64,000 bases of DNA from contig CH002890.1 of NCBI GenBank assembly GCA_000149265.1, positions 106,149-170,148 of the forward strand, written 5' to 3'. The stretch comes from Ciona savignyi. Taxonomy: Eukaryota; Chordata; Ascidiacea; Phlebobranchia; Cionidae. The notes beneath the pieces were generated by a model. The model did not search any database. It was not told the DNA's origin and was given only the letters and a program-made list of their open reading frames with translations. Position numbers and translations under genes: made by a program. This document shows, one piece after another, positions 9,902-22,000 of the stretch. Position 1 is the stretch's first letter. Each line of letters starts with the position of its first letter.

Positions 9902-10445
9902 CACCCGATCCGTCTAAAATGTACCGCTTAGATCGGACTGTGTTACGTTTTTAAAGCCGCTATAAGCGGACTGTGTTACTAACATGGTAACATGTGTTAC
10001 GTTTTGCAATTTTAAGCGAGACAATTTCTAACACAGCGTCACATCACGTGACGCAAAGGCGATGTAAACAGTAGTGCTTTCGTACCAATTTTTTTGTACA
10101 ATTTAGTTTCGAATAACATTATTCTGAGCAAGAAATCGTGTTTGTTCGTTTTTAAAGTTGGGTAAGTACGTAGTCAGACATTTATTTAATGGGTTAAATT
10201 GGTCGCACAACTAAATTTCTAGAGAAGCTTACAGCTATTGCCCGAACTGAAAAGTTTGGTATTTTAATTCTTATCCACCACAGGTGAGGTTTAGTGTGTG
10301 CGTCTCATTCCCCAGCAAAATATATAACAAAAACTTTAGGCTTTTTTGATTTATCTCCACTCTTTGAGGGAAATCAAATGTTGTGCTACTAGATCCATAA
10401 TAGCCTACTGTTTGTTATGCCTACTAAACCTGTAACATACCTGTT
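9902..10445. repeat. Left terminal inverted repeat, unique part
   Basis: This segment is repeated inverted at about 17400-18467 once the hAT MITE there is discounted. It includes an internal short palindrome near the tip (CCGCTTATAGCGG) and the landmark CATCACGTGACGCAAAGGCGATG. No gene is seen. The tip sequence is identical in all four element ends of the window apart from a few substitutions. Confidence 0.8.
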
Positions 10446-10454
10446 ACCAATCTA

Positions 10455-12050
10455 TTTTCATGTGTATCTGTGGTATGCCGGGGGCCGGGGTTATGTTACC
10501 CTGTATATGTCGTATGCATGGGGGTATGTTGCCCTGTATTTGTGGTATGCCTGGGGTAGTATTGTCATGTATTTATGGTATGCCTGGGGTAGTGTTGCCC
10601 TGTATTTGTCGTATGCCTGGGATTGTGTTGCCCTGTATTTGTTGCATGCCTGGGGTACTGTTGCCCTGCATTTGTCGCATGCCTGAGGTTGTGTTGACCT
10701 GCATTTATAGTTTGCCTGGGGTAGTGTTGCCCTGTATTTGTGGTATGCTGGGATTGTGTTGCCCTGTATTAGTCGTATGTCTGGGGGTGTGTTGCCCTGT
10801 ATTAGTCGTATGCCTAGGGGTGTGTTACTGTGTTGCCCTGTATGCATTGTATGCCTGGGGTTGTGTTGCCCTGTATTTGTGGTATGCCTGGGGTAGTGTT
10901 GTCCTATATTTGTCGCATGCCTGGGGTAGTGTTGCCCTGTATTTGTCGCATGCATGGGTAGTGTTGCCCTGTATTTTTCGTATGGCTGGTGTAGTGTTGC
11001 CCTGTATTTTTCGTATGGCTGGGGTTGTGTTGCCCTGTATTTGTGGTATGCCTGGGGTAGTGTTGCCCTATATTTGTCGCATGCCTGGGGGTGTGTTGCC
11101 CTCTATATATGGTATGCCTGGGGTAGTGTTTCCCTCTATTTGTCGCATGCCTGGGGTAGTGTTGCCCTATATTTGTCGCATGCCCAGGGTTGTGTTGCCC
11201 TGTATTTTTCGTATGGCTGGTGTAGTGTTGCCCTGTATTTTTCGTATGGCTGGGGTTGTGTTGCCCTGTATTTGTGGTATGCCTGGGGTAGTGTTGCCCT
11301 ATATTTGTCGCATGCCTGGGGTAGTGTTGCCCTGTATTTGTCATATGCTTGGGGTAGTGTTGCCCTATATTTGTCGCATGCCTGGGGTAGTGTTGCCCTG
11401 TATTTGTGGTATGTTAGGGGTAGTGTTGCCGTATATTTGTGGTATGCCCAGGGTGGTGTTGCCCTGTATTTGTGGTATGCCTGGGGTAGTGTTGCCCGGT
11501 ATTTGCGGTATGGCTGGGGTAGTGTTTCCCTGTATTTGTCGCATGCCTGGGGTAGTGTTGCCCTATATTTGTCGCATGCCTGGGGTAGTGTTACCCTATA
11601 TTTGTCGCATGGCTGGGGTTGTGTTGCCCTGTATTTGTCGCGTGGCTGGGGTTGTGTTGCCCTGTATTTTTCGTATGGCTGGGGTTGTGTTGCCCTATAT
11701 TTGTCGCATGCCTGGGGTAGTGTTACCCTATATTTGTCGCATGGCTGGGGTTGTGTTGCCCTGTATTTGTCGTATGGCTGGGGTTGTGTTGCCCTGTATT
11801 TTTCGTATGGCTGGGGTTGTGTTGCCCTGTATTTTTCGTATGGCTGGGGTTGTGTTGCCCTGTATTTTTCGTATGGGTGGGGTTGTGTTGCCCTGTATTT
11901 TGCGGTATGCCTGGGGTTGTGTTGCCCTGTATTTGTGGTATGCTTGGGGGTGTGTTGCCCTGTATTTGTAGTATGCCTAGGGTAGTGTTGCCTTGTATTT
12001 GTTAAATGCCTGGGGTAGTGTTGCCCTGTATTTGTGGTGGGTAAGCACTG
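10455..12050 (+). repeat. 33-bp minisatellite array, left arm of copy A
   Basis: About 48 degenerate tandem units have consensus near GTTGCCCTGTATTTGTCGTATGCCTGGGGTAGT. As 33 is divisible by 3 and the unit lacks stops in several frames, reading frames of over 300-500 codons run through it on both strands, for example VLPCICRMPGV repeats. Composition is low-complexity and the inverted partner array exists on the other arm. I annotate it as a repeat, not a gene. Confidence 0.95.
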
Positions 12051-13538
12051 TATACATGAAATGCCTACGTTTGATGTGAACAAGTGATAGGTTGGCCCTG
12101 TATTCTCGTGTGTATATGCGGGTGAGGATCTGCCCTGTATTTGACCGATAAGCTTTCTACATTCGTACCGAACAGTTGATTAAAACATATGTTTACATAT
12201 TGGATCACTAAAAATCTAAAAAAATATTAATATTGTAATACATAGTAACCATTATGCCCCTTTTTACAGGTTCAAATAAAATAAACTTAAAGACACAAGC
12301 TTCAAATTCAAAATGAGTTCAATACAAAATTAGGTAGGTATGTCAAACATTTGACTATGTTTTTATTCCAATTTTATATAGCCTTCAAATGTGATTTACA
12401 TAATTCTTTAAGCTTTTCACTATCACAAGCTTAAAATCACGGTAAAATAAAATAAACGGTATTTGTTTTAGTGGAAGCAGTGAGATCAATGTCATGAATG
12501 TCAAATCTTGGAGCAGTGGAATAAAAAAGACAGAATATATACAAGAAGGGTACATGGCCGCCAAGCTAAAACAAAGTTGGTATGTCAGAAATATTTCCTA
12601 CGCTATGTTTTTACCTTAAAAAATGGGTATTCAATAATAAATAATAAACTTTGTACATCAACTCGATTTGGATATTCATGTTTTATCCCTGTGAATAAGA
12701 AACGCAAAGGGCGTTGACGCACGGGCAATCGTTAGATTACCCATCGTTCGCCGTCGGGTTACCGGAGCTAATTTAGTGCGTTTTATATGATTGAGTCGTT
12801 CTCTCAGTTTTAGTTAAACCCATTATTCCTGTTGGGTTTAGTCCCGGTAAGTGCTTTACCCAAGCACAGAACCAACTATATAGAGACCAGTTTCGAATAT
12901 GCAATATAGGCGACGCACGAACCCACCAAGTTATTAGAAGTAATTACAACCGATTAAACACTTGTTTTCTGCAGATCTGGCGACCCTGTCACGTTAATGC
13001 TGGAAGAGGTTACAGAAGACGACAATTTACTTCTATATGAAAAATTTAATAAACTTTTAATTTGTCGTACACTTCGTTTGTTGAATTATAAAGTAATTTC
13101 TTGTCAGGGCAGTTAAGCTTATATTTGTCGTGGCGTGCTGATTAAACCACGCAAAATTGGACAAGATAGGTGCATTTATGTAGAAAACCTACACATATAT
13201 GAGTTTAAATGGATGTAATAATAATTTTTCAAATTTTATGTAATTACAACAATTTGTCGATTTAGGTACGCTAAAGCTGTTTGATTTTAACCCGAAGCAA
13301 CATATTGAAAATTATGATGCAGTGTAAGTGCGTTACTGGCGGACTTAAACCATGAACACGTGTGATATTCTGTCATTTACCAATCTTTATGAACTTAACA
13401 CAAAGATTTGTCGATTAAGGTAGACTAAACTACGATTTTATTTAAACCCAAGGCAAATATGATGAAAATTTCGCATCGTATGGGTGCGATAGCCCCTGTT
13501 TATAAAGAAAAATCGAGATAAGATGTTTATTTTGAGAA
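12051..13538. repeat. Inner part of left arm and start of element core, copy A
   Basis: From 12051 to about 13203 the sequence is the inverted counterpart of roughly 14563-15650 on the other arm, for example the CCATTATGCCCC...ACAGGTTCAAATAA block. From about 13204 to the gap it is core sequence shared with 47271-47495. A 69-codon frame at 12508-12717 (MEQWNKKDRIYTRRVHG...) recurs with a 3-nt insertion at 33459-33671. It matches no family I recognise and I do not call it a gene. Confidence 0.6.
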
Positions 13539-13638
13539 NNNNNNNNNNNNNNNNNNNNNNNNNNNNNNNNNNNNNNNNNNNNNNNNNNNNNNNNNNNNNN
13601 NNNNNNNNNNNNNNNNNNNNNNNNNNNNNNNNNNNNNN
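13539..13638. other. Assembly gap (100 N)
   Basis: The left flank corresponds to 47495 and the right flank to about 52018 of copy B. The missing segment there spans ~4.5 kb of core plus Gypsy sequence, so the real gap is probably kilobases long, not 100 bp. Confidence 0.95.
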
Positions 13639-14021
13639 CTTCAAAGTTACATAATTCTGCTCGACTTCGAAAGTCAGTTAGGAAAGAATCAAATGGTTCA
13701 CACAGTTCAATGTTCCAAAATCTAAAGGACTCAACAACGAATATTCTGTTTCGGATTACAATGTTCTGCAATTTTGTCCATCAGATTTCCAGGGTCATCT
13801 TTGTTTTCATTTTCTCCATAAACAAAATGCCTTGAAACTTCAATGATCTGAGGACCAGCACAATGCAGAATAATTGCACTTTGAATCTTCTTACTCTTAC
13901 CGGTGGCTCCACTAGCCAACAAATAAATTTCCATTTGTTGCCTCCATCTCTTGAAAGTTTCAGCCAAATTGCTGTCATTCAAGTCTAGTGCAGGTGGACT
14001 TCGAAGATTCGATTCGCCCAT
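13639..14021 (-). pseudogene. Gypsy gag N-terminal fragment, copy A
   Basis: It starts at Met 14021 (MGESNLRSPPALDLND...) and is nearly identical to the first ~125 codons of the gag-pol gene at 52403. An extra base near 13738 relative to that copy breaks the frame, and the rest is lost in the gap. The frameshift may be mutation or sequencing error. Confidence 0.85.
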
Positions 14022-14144
14022 CGTAAATCACAAGTTATATATCTAGTCTTTCAGGTCTAGGTTATAACTTTTCTTTTCAGATCGTGTAATCAGTACAATT
14101 GTCGCTAGGCTACCGTCTTTAGGTTTCCAGCTTCACTGCCACCA

Positions 14145-14347
14145 TGTTAATAAGTTCGGTTCCTTATTATAACCTTGCGGTACCTTTATCAAATAGATCA
14201 CACGATACGATTGATTCAGATATTGACTCTGTGTATTACAACTAACAGGCGACACACGCGCGTCAACACTACTCGTGATAATAAAGAGAATGACCGAACA
14301 CGACATCACTCTGTTTAACAAGTAATTAAATCAAGCGGTTTCCAACA
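14145..14347 (-). repeat. Gypsy LTR, copy A (5' LTR in element orientation)
   Basis: It matches the 202-bp LTRs at 48267-48468 and 52527-52728. AGAAG follows at 14348-14352, the same duplicated target as in copy B. The primer-binding-like TGGTGGCAGTGAAG lies directly inside it on the minus strand. Same site and target imply one insertion that was later duplicated with the host element. Confidence 0.9.
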
Positions 14348-14352
14348 AGAAG

Positions 14353-15650
14353 TATTAGGACGAAATCAAACACGTGTTGTAAAGATGGTAAAGAAATGTA
14401 GTGACCTCAATTGTTTCTAAATTAACTGAAGTAGTTTCGGTAATCCGTATCGCATGTAACGATATCTTTTCACATGTAATATTACAAACCCCCATTTTCG
14501 CATTATTGGCGGAAATGGATTTAATAACCCAAATCCTATAAGCCTGATGATTTCTAGGTTTTCTACAAAAATGCACCTATCTTGTCCAATTGTGGGTGGT
14601 TTAATCAGCACGCCACGACACACATAAACGTGCAGAATATCAACGTAAAGTCTTAACTGCCCTGACGAGAAATTACTTTATTGAACAAACGTAACACACG
14701 AAGTGTACGACAAAATAAAAGTTTATTAAATTTTTCATATACAGAAGTAAATTGTCGTCTTCTGTAACCTCTTCTAGGGTTAACGTGACAGCGTCGCCAG
14801 ATCTGCTGCAGAAAACAAGTGTTTAATCGGTTGTAATCACTTCTAATAACTTGGTGGGTTTGTGCGTCGCCTATATTGCATAATCGTAACTGGTCTCTAT
14901 ATAGTTGGTTGTGTCCTTAGGTAAAGCACTTACCGGATTGGACCCAGCGGAATATTAGGTTTTACTAAAACTGAGAGAACGACTCAATCATATAAAACGC
15001 ACTAAATTAGCTCCGGTAACCCGACGGCGAACGATGGGTAATCTAACGATTGCCAGTGCGTCAACGCCCTTTGCGTTTCTTATTCACAGGGATAAAACAT
15101 GAATGTCCAAACGAGTTGCTGGACAAAGTTTATTATTTATCAATGATTACCTAATTTTTAAAGGTAAAAACATACCGTAAGAAATATGTGTGAGTGTGAC
15201 ATATACCAATTATTTTTGTTTGGCGGCCATGTACCCTCATCTTGAATATATTCTGTCATTTTTATTCCACTGCTCCAAGATTTGACATTCATAACATTGA
15301 TCTCACTGCTTCCACTAAAACAAATACCGTTTATTTGATTTAACCGTGATTTTAAGCTTGTAATAGTGAAAAGTTAGTAAAAAGTTAGAATTATGTAAAT
15401 CACATTTGGAGGCTATATAAAATTGGAATAAAAACATAGTCAAATGTTTGACATACCTACTTAATTTTTTATTGAAACATCTTAAATCTTACTTTTAAGC
15501 TTGTATCTTTAATTTTTCTTATTTGAACCTGTAAAAGGGGGCATAATGGTTACCATGTATTACAATATTCATATTTTTAGTTCTATATTAATTCAATATG
15601 TAAACATCTGTTTTAATCAATTGCTGGATATAAACGTAGAAAGCTTATTA
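14353..15650. repeat. Core edge and inner right arm, copy A
   Basis: Up to about 14563 this is element core. Beyond that it is the inverted partner of the left arm's inner sequence. No credible gene is seen; short frames here mirror those on the left arm. Confidence 0.6.
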
Positions 15651-17410
15651 GTCAAATACAGGGCAGATCCCCACCCGCATATACACATGACGACAACACA
15701 CCCCCAGGTATAGCACAAATACAGGGCAACACTAACCCAGGCATACCACAAATACAGGGCAACACTAACCCAGGCATACCACAAATACAGGGCAACACTA
15801 CCCTAGGCATAGCACAAATATAGGGCAACACTATCCCAGGCATACAACAAATACAGGGCAACACTAACCCAGGCATACCACAAATACAGGGCAACACTAC
15901 CCCAGGCATGCAACAAATACAGGGCAACACTACCCCAGGCATACCACCAATACAGGGCAACACTACCCCAGGCATGCAACAAATACAGGGCAACACTACC
16001 CCAGGCATACCACCAATACAGGGCAACACTACCCCGGGCATGCAACAAATACAGGGTAACACTACCCTAGGCATGCAACAAATACAGGGCAACACTACCC
16101 TAGGCATACAACAAATACAGGGCAACACTACCCAAGGCATGCAACAAATACAGAGCAACACTACCCAAGGCATACCACAAATACAGGGCAACACTACCCT
16201 AGGCATACCACAAATACAGGGCAAACCCTATCTATGAATACCACAAGGACAATGCACCCCTAGGCATACACAAACACAAACACAGGGCAATACTACCACG
16301 GGCAGGAGACAAAAAATAAGGCAACACTACCCCAGGCATGCGGCAAATATAGGGCAACACAAACCCAGCATACAAACAAGTACAGGGCAAACCCTATGCA
16401 TACCACAAATACAATGCACCCCTAGGCATACACAAATACAGAACAACACACCCCTAGGCATAACACAAATATAGGGCAACACTAACCCAGGCAAATTAAT
16501 AATACAAGGCAACACTACCCCAGGCATACCACAAACACAGAAAAACACCTCCCCAGGCATACCACAAATACAGGGCAAAACAACCGCAGACATACCACAA
16601 AGACAGGGCAACACTACCCCAGGCATACCACCAATACAGGGCAACACTACCCCGGGCATGCAACAAATACAGGGCAACACTACCCTAGGCATACCACAAA
16701 TACAGGGCAACACTACCCAAGACATGCAACAAATACAGGGCAACACTACCCAAGGCATACCACAAATACAGGGCAACACCACCCCAGGCATACCACAAAT
16801 AGGCCTACAGGGCAACACCACCCTGGGCATACCACAAATATACGGCAACACTACCCCTGGCATAACACAAATATACAGCAACACTACCCCAAGCATATGA
16901 CAAATATAGGGCAACACTGCCCCAGGCATGCGACAAATATAGGGCAACACTACCCCAGGCATACCACAAATACAGGGCAACACAACCCCAGCCATATGAC
17001 AAATACAGGGCAACACTACCGGTACCCCAGGTATGCAACAAATATAGGGCAACACTACCCCAGGCATACGACAAATACAGGGCAACACTACCCCAGACAT
17101 ACGACAAATACAGGGCAAAACAATCCCAGGCATACGACAAATATAGGGCAACACACCCACAGGCATACGACTAATACAGGGCAACAAAATCCCAGCATAC
17201 CACAAATACAGGGCAACACTACCCCAGGCAAACTATAAATGCAGGGCAACACTACCCCAGGCATGCGATAAATATAGGGCAACACAATCTAAGGCATAAG
17301 ACAAATACATGACAATACTACCCCAGGCATACCACAAATACAGGGCAACATACCCCCATGCATATGACATATACAGGGTAACATAACCCCGGCCCCCGGC
17401 ATACCATAGA
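15651..17410 (-). repeat. 33-bp minisatellite array, right arm of copy A
   Basis: This is the same unit as the left array in opposite orientation, reading CAGGGCAACACTACCCCAGG with ATACCACAAATA spacing, about 53 units. Higher-order irregularities occur near 16220-16480, where units are truncated, and these recur in copy B. Long frames such as QIQGNTTPGIP repeats are by-products of the 33-bp period. Confidence 0.95.
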
Positions 17411-17799
17411 TACACATGAAAATAGATTGGTAACAGGTATGTTACAGGTTTAGTAGGCATAACAAACAGTAGGCTATTATGGATCTGGTAGCACAACATT
17501 TGGTTTCCCTCAATGAGTGGAGATAAATCAAAAAAGCATAAAGTTTTTGGTATATATGTTGCTGGGGAATGAGACGCACACACTAAACCTCACCTATGGT
17601 GGATAAGAATTAAAATACCAAACTTTTCAGTTCGGGCAATAGCTGTAAGATTCTCTAGAAATTTAGTTGTGCGACCAATTTAACCCATTAAATAAATGTC
17701 TGACTACGTACTTACCCAACTTTAAAAACGAACAAACGCGATTTCTTGCTCAGAATAATGTTATTCGAAACTAAATTGTACAAAAAAACTGGTACGAAA

Positions 17800-18283
17800 C
17801 AGGGTTGCCAGACGCAAAGTACGCTTTACGGCCAAACTGTGTTTGCTTTACGGCCAAAATTCGGCCAATTTGTATCAAGTGCAAAATAAACTGTTTAATT
17901 TAGCCAAATGGGCTATTTATCTCTTTATTTGTTGAAAAATTGTATAATTTTAATTCCCTCCAGATTTGTTAAACCCGTTCAACTACTATATAGGAATGCC
18001 TACCGTTATTATTTTATTTTAAAACGTCATAATCAGCTTTGTGATTTAGGAATGAGACAGTTGATATTAATTTATTTCCATTTACGGTCTCTGTTTTTCC
18101 TTTATTTCTACTGTAGCGTAAAAATAACATGACGTTTCGGCCAAAAACTTGACAATATGCTTATACGGCCAAATTCGGCCAGATTTTTCCGCACGGCCAA
18201 ACTATTTTTTTTGCGTCCAGGACGATTTTGGTACGGCCAAATTTCTGATATTTGGCCGTGAAAAAGGCCAAATGGCAACCCTG
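17800..18283. mobile_element. hAT-type MITE (484 bp) in the right arm of copy A
   Basis: The ends are CAGGGTTGCCA and TGGCAACCCTG, with exact 8-bp flanking duplication GTACGAAA (17792-17799, 18284-18291). The corresponding site in copy B (near 58475) is empty. The interior has many GGCCAAA/TTTGGCC-type motifs near both ends, like subterminal transposase-binding repeats of hAT elements. A 74-codon frame inside is not recognised and is probably fortuitous. Confidence 0.92.
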
Positions 18284-18474
18284 GTACGAAAGCACTACTG
18301 TTTACATCGCCTTTGCGTCACGTGATGTGACGCTGTGTTAGAAATTGTCTCGCTTAAAATTGCAAAACGTAACACATGTTATCATGTTAGTAACACAGTC
18401 CGCTTATAGCGGCTTTAAAAACGTAACACAGCCCGATCTAAGCGGTACTTTTTGGACGGATCGGGTGGCTGTGT

Positions 18475-19061
18475 TTACAACTTACTTATCAGCGTTAACA
18501 CGAGAGTAATCGGTAAGACTTAATAATATGTAACAAATAAATAAACTAGCTAAAAATAAAACAAAACAATGATAAAGTAATACTTAGTTTTTTTCTAATT
18601 AATATAATGTAAACCTGGAACCAATTTTCCTATTTAATACCATCATATTTTTGAATCTTCTAAATCTCAACACAATACTAAAGTGTTTTACATATTTCTA
18701 TTTGTATTACTGTTGATATACGGTACACACGCGCGGTTGACTTGCAAACACAAAGAACTAAATAAGGTGGCGATTAGAGCTACTGATAGGTTTTTAGCGG
18801 CGGTTAACTGCAGTAAAGCAAGTTCATAATCTGGAAACACAATATTTTAGTGTCCAGATACATTTTCTAATAGTTTTTATACAGAATGCCATATGGTAAA
18901 TTCGCAATAATATACAACTAGGATTTTTTCTATAATATATCATTTAGGATTGTTTTCCTTATCGATCGATGCTGGGTCAGTGGGAAAATGCACTGCTGAT
19001 TAATCAATACGCGTTGCTGCTGCTACGCTTTCGAGCTTCTATTTCGTTTGTTTCTGTCAAT
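18475..19061. other. Flank between gene 2 3' end and element A
   Basis: It is homologous to about 3223-4353 (minus the MITE) and 58666-59249. It carries the 3' flank of gene 2 and the DNA that lay upstream of gene 1 before element insertion. No gene is seen. No clear minus-strand AATAAA signal was identified. Confidence 0.5.
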
Positions 19062-22000
19062 CTATTTCGTTTGTTTGTTTTCGGCATCCTCAACAAAGTC
19101 TCCTTCTTGTGCTAACAACTGTGCAGCTGTTTCTTCGTCGATGAGATTGAACTGTAGAGCTTCTTGTACTGTTAGTTCGTTCTGAGTTGAAGGATCCACG
19201 ATGACCACACGACGACTCAGGATAGCTGGAGGGCTACTCGGTATCGCCGCTGGTGGGGGAGATGCTAGAAAATTGAATTCATTTTTTTATGAAATAACAG
19301 AAAGTAAAAACAAATTCGGTCAAAAGTAACAAGAAAAAAAAATATTACAAAAAATATTGCCTTAACCTGAACCCATCCGGGCTACATCACTGGGTGCGCC
19401 TAACGACCTGACCGTATGCTCTTAGTTATTTTAAAAAAAGTATAAAAATCTAAAAGTAAACCTGCTCGATCACTGGATCTTCTTGATGGAGTTTTTCTTT
19501 TCTTCTGTTTACCAGCTACCACCTATTTTATATATAAGATCATATGTCAGTGTGGTATAAGATACTCATGTTTATTCCTTATGGTGGGAAACGCAGGTGC
19601 ATAAAAACACGGGTATTCGTCAGAACACCTTTCGTGCGTTGTGGTGGATTACTGGAAATGTTGGGGTTTGTTGGATATAGTAGAAAAAATGATAATTTTA
19701 CCCTTAAGCCTGTTAATTTATTGGCATTAAAAACGTCGGTTTAATGAATTTAAAAAAAATATACTGATCGGCCGATTTTGATTTTTATCTGGCTCCGTTA
19801 GGACAACAGTTGTGCCGCTTGGTCACATAACCAAAGTTACCGCGATTTATGTTTATCCAAATTTAAACCCAAGTATGTATATAGAATAGATATATACGGT
19901 TTACCTCGGTCGTTATTTTAGGTTCCGCCCTTTCTCTAATTTTTTTCGATTCTGGTTCAGGTTCAAACGGCCGAATATTCTGAGTAACGGTGCCACCTTC
20001 GACCATTAGAAATAAGAGGCCCGAGTCCTTGTCCAGTACACATCTGTAGTGAGATATTAAAAATAGATCAGTCCGACTAGAATGCGGTATACTTAACAGC
20101 ATTTGATATTACCTTCCCATCAGTTCAGAATAGTTAAGATTTTCACCGGTCACAGGATCAAAGAAACTTGTCGTTTCCCTCTTATCCAATTTCCTTGCCA
20201 AATTCGAATCAAGTAACCCTCGTTTTGCGGCTACATTCACATTTATTCGTACCGGGCTGTGAAGGTCAAATATCCCGCCTGTGGCGATTTGAGCCTCCAA
20301 AAGCCTGGGATAAAGTTTCAAGTGTTAAACCATTGGACTGGTTCCCGCTGCTATGCAAGGGCATGTTGTAAAGCAACAATTATAAGGTTTAGTGTATTTT
20401 GTGGCTACATATATATCCACGATGATTGCGCTTTAGTTGGCCGATAACCAATTAAATTAATCTCTATGCGAACGGATCTGATGAGTGGTACCCACTTAGT
20501 GTTTTGGTAAGTAACAATAATGGTGATTCCCCGATGTTTATTTGTTTTGTTTGGAAACGACACATGCTATAGCTGTGGAGTTTAAGAATAGTGAAGCAGA
20601 GCTTCGTGAAATAAAGATGTTAATTTTGTATCTCCTAGCTGTTTTGTTGGGACAAAATTTCCCGATGTACGGGGGGGGGGACACTAGAAATTTTTTAGCA
20701 AACGTTTTAAAGGGTTTTGAATTTAGGTTACAGATCAAAGCTTCGAATTTTAAGTTGTAAGAAATCTAATAGTTTCTGATGCAGTATTTTGAGTAAGAGT
20801 CATTTTGTGAGGTCGGTTTACATTGGTAAGATAGGAAAAATAATTGGGTTAACCATTATCGATAAATTACCTGATCGCATGTCTCTCAACCACAAGATGT
20901 CGTGCCATAGCCTCGCTCAACGATAAGACTTCTCTTTTAAATGGTTCTCTGTAACCAACTACTGCTCGGTTGGCACGTGATACCACGTCTTCGAATTCGC
21001 TGTAGAATACAAAAAAAAACTTATGACTCATACCAGCCAATAACTCCTGGTAGACCTATTAGTAAAGTTATAACAGTTTGGTTAGCAGGATTCAAAGATT
21101 TAGACAACTAAAAATACATCTAAACCTAACAATATATGTAGCCTAATTTACCTGTCAATTAGTCCAGATCGTACCGCGGTTTCAATAGATACTGTTTTTC
21201 CTGATTGTACGTCGATTATTTTACCACAAGCAGCTTGGGCCTCAAGCAACTCGAATGCGGTTCCTTTGCGAATCAATCCCGCTCTACTGCCCTCTTGAAT
21301 GCTCATTTTCTCACCTTATGAAAATGCAGGGAGTTGATTGTATGTGATAAAACAAATAAATTATTTTAATCACTTCTTATTTGGACTTATTTTCTTTACA
21401 GAGATTACTGATCAAATTAACTAGCCGAAAGCACAAGTAAATGCATGCTAGTTGTACCGATTTTTTTAACAAAACATATACAGGCTGATGCAAACATCCG
21501 ATTAATTTTTTATATAAATTTGAGTGTATACTTTTTCACATCACATAAAATTTACCAGTTGTTGAATTAATTATTCCAGCGATCGGCATTGTCCCGTCCA
21601 CATAAACTTTTAATTGCGCCACCATCTGGTTCACTTCCTCTGACGTCATCTGACCATCGTCATATTTCTTGGCGGTTTTTAAATCAAGTAATTCGGCGTC
21701 GACGATATGCTGCAGCAGTACTTGTCTTCTGGTGGCTGATTCAAACACAACCTGCGGGCGATGGATGGCTATTTATGATTCATGCGATAACGCGAACACG
21801 CGGGCTCTGCTGTTAAATTTTATTGAAGGTGATTACACTTTGCCACAAGTGTAAGAAACATATATTGCTAAACATATATCAGTTTTACGACGTTGAGTTC
21901 AATAACGAACAACTTAGGTAACTAACTGAGGTGAACATCAAATTTCTTTTACCTTATGTGCGAATCATTGAATAAAATTATCAAGTATTTAAGCATACCT

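Larger units (their letters stand above)
9902..18467. mobile_element. Giant inverted-repeat (foldback-like) element, copy A
   Basis: The ends are CACCCGATCCGTC and its inverse, with the subterminal sequence inverted for about 540 bp. Minisatellite arrays, then ~1.1 kb more of inverted sequence, follow. Each arm is about 3.3-3.9 kb (left 9902 to ~13203, right ~14563 to 18467). The 7-bp direct repeat GCTGTGT flanks the element (9895-9901, 18468-18474), and the empty site exists at 3216-3222. No transposase is visible. The core contains a Gypsy remnant and an assembly gap. It lies 172 bp upstream of the gene 1 start codon. It resembles foldback elements in architecture; the superfamily is unknown. 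Confidence 0.85.

Noticed and set aside
10460-11971. 503-codon frame in the minisatellite (and similar frames at 31397, 54027, 56195 and on the opposite strands)
   Set aside because: Explained by a stop-free 33-bp tandem unit; several frames on both strands are open at once and the peptide is a simple 11-residue repeat.
12508-12717. 69-codon frame in the arm of the giant element
   Set aside because: It recurs only with the element and has no recognisable family or coding signature; kept as part of the repeat.
15651-17410. Regular repeats resembling a CRISPR array
   Set aside because: Units are directly adjacent and degenerate with no unique spacers, in a eukaryotic genome, and form the inverted partner of another satellite.
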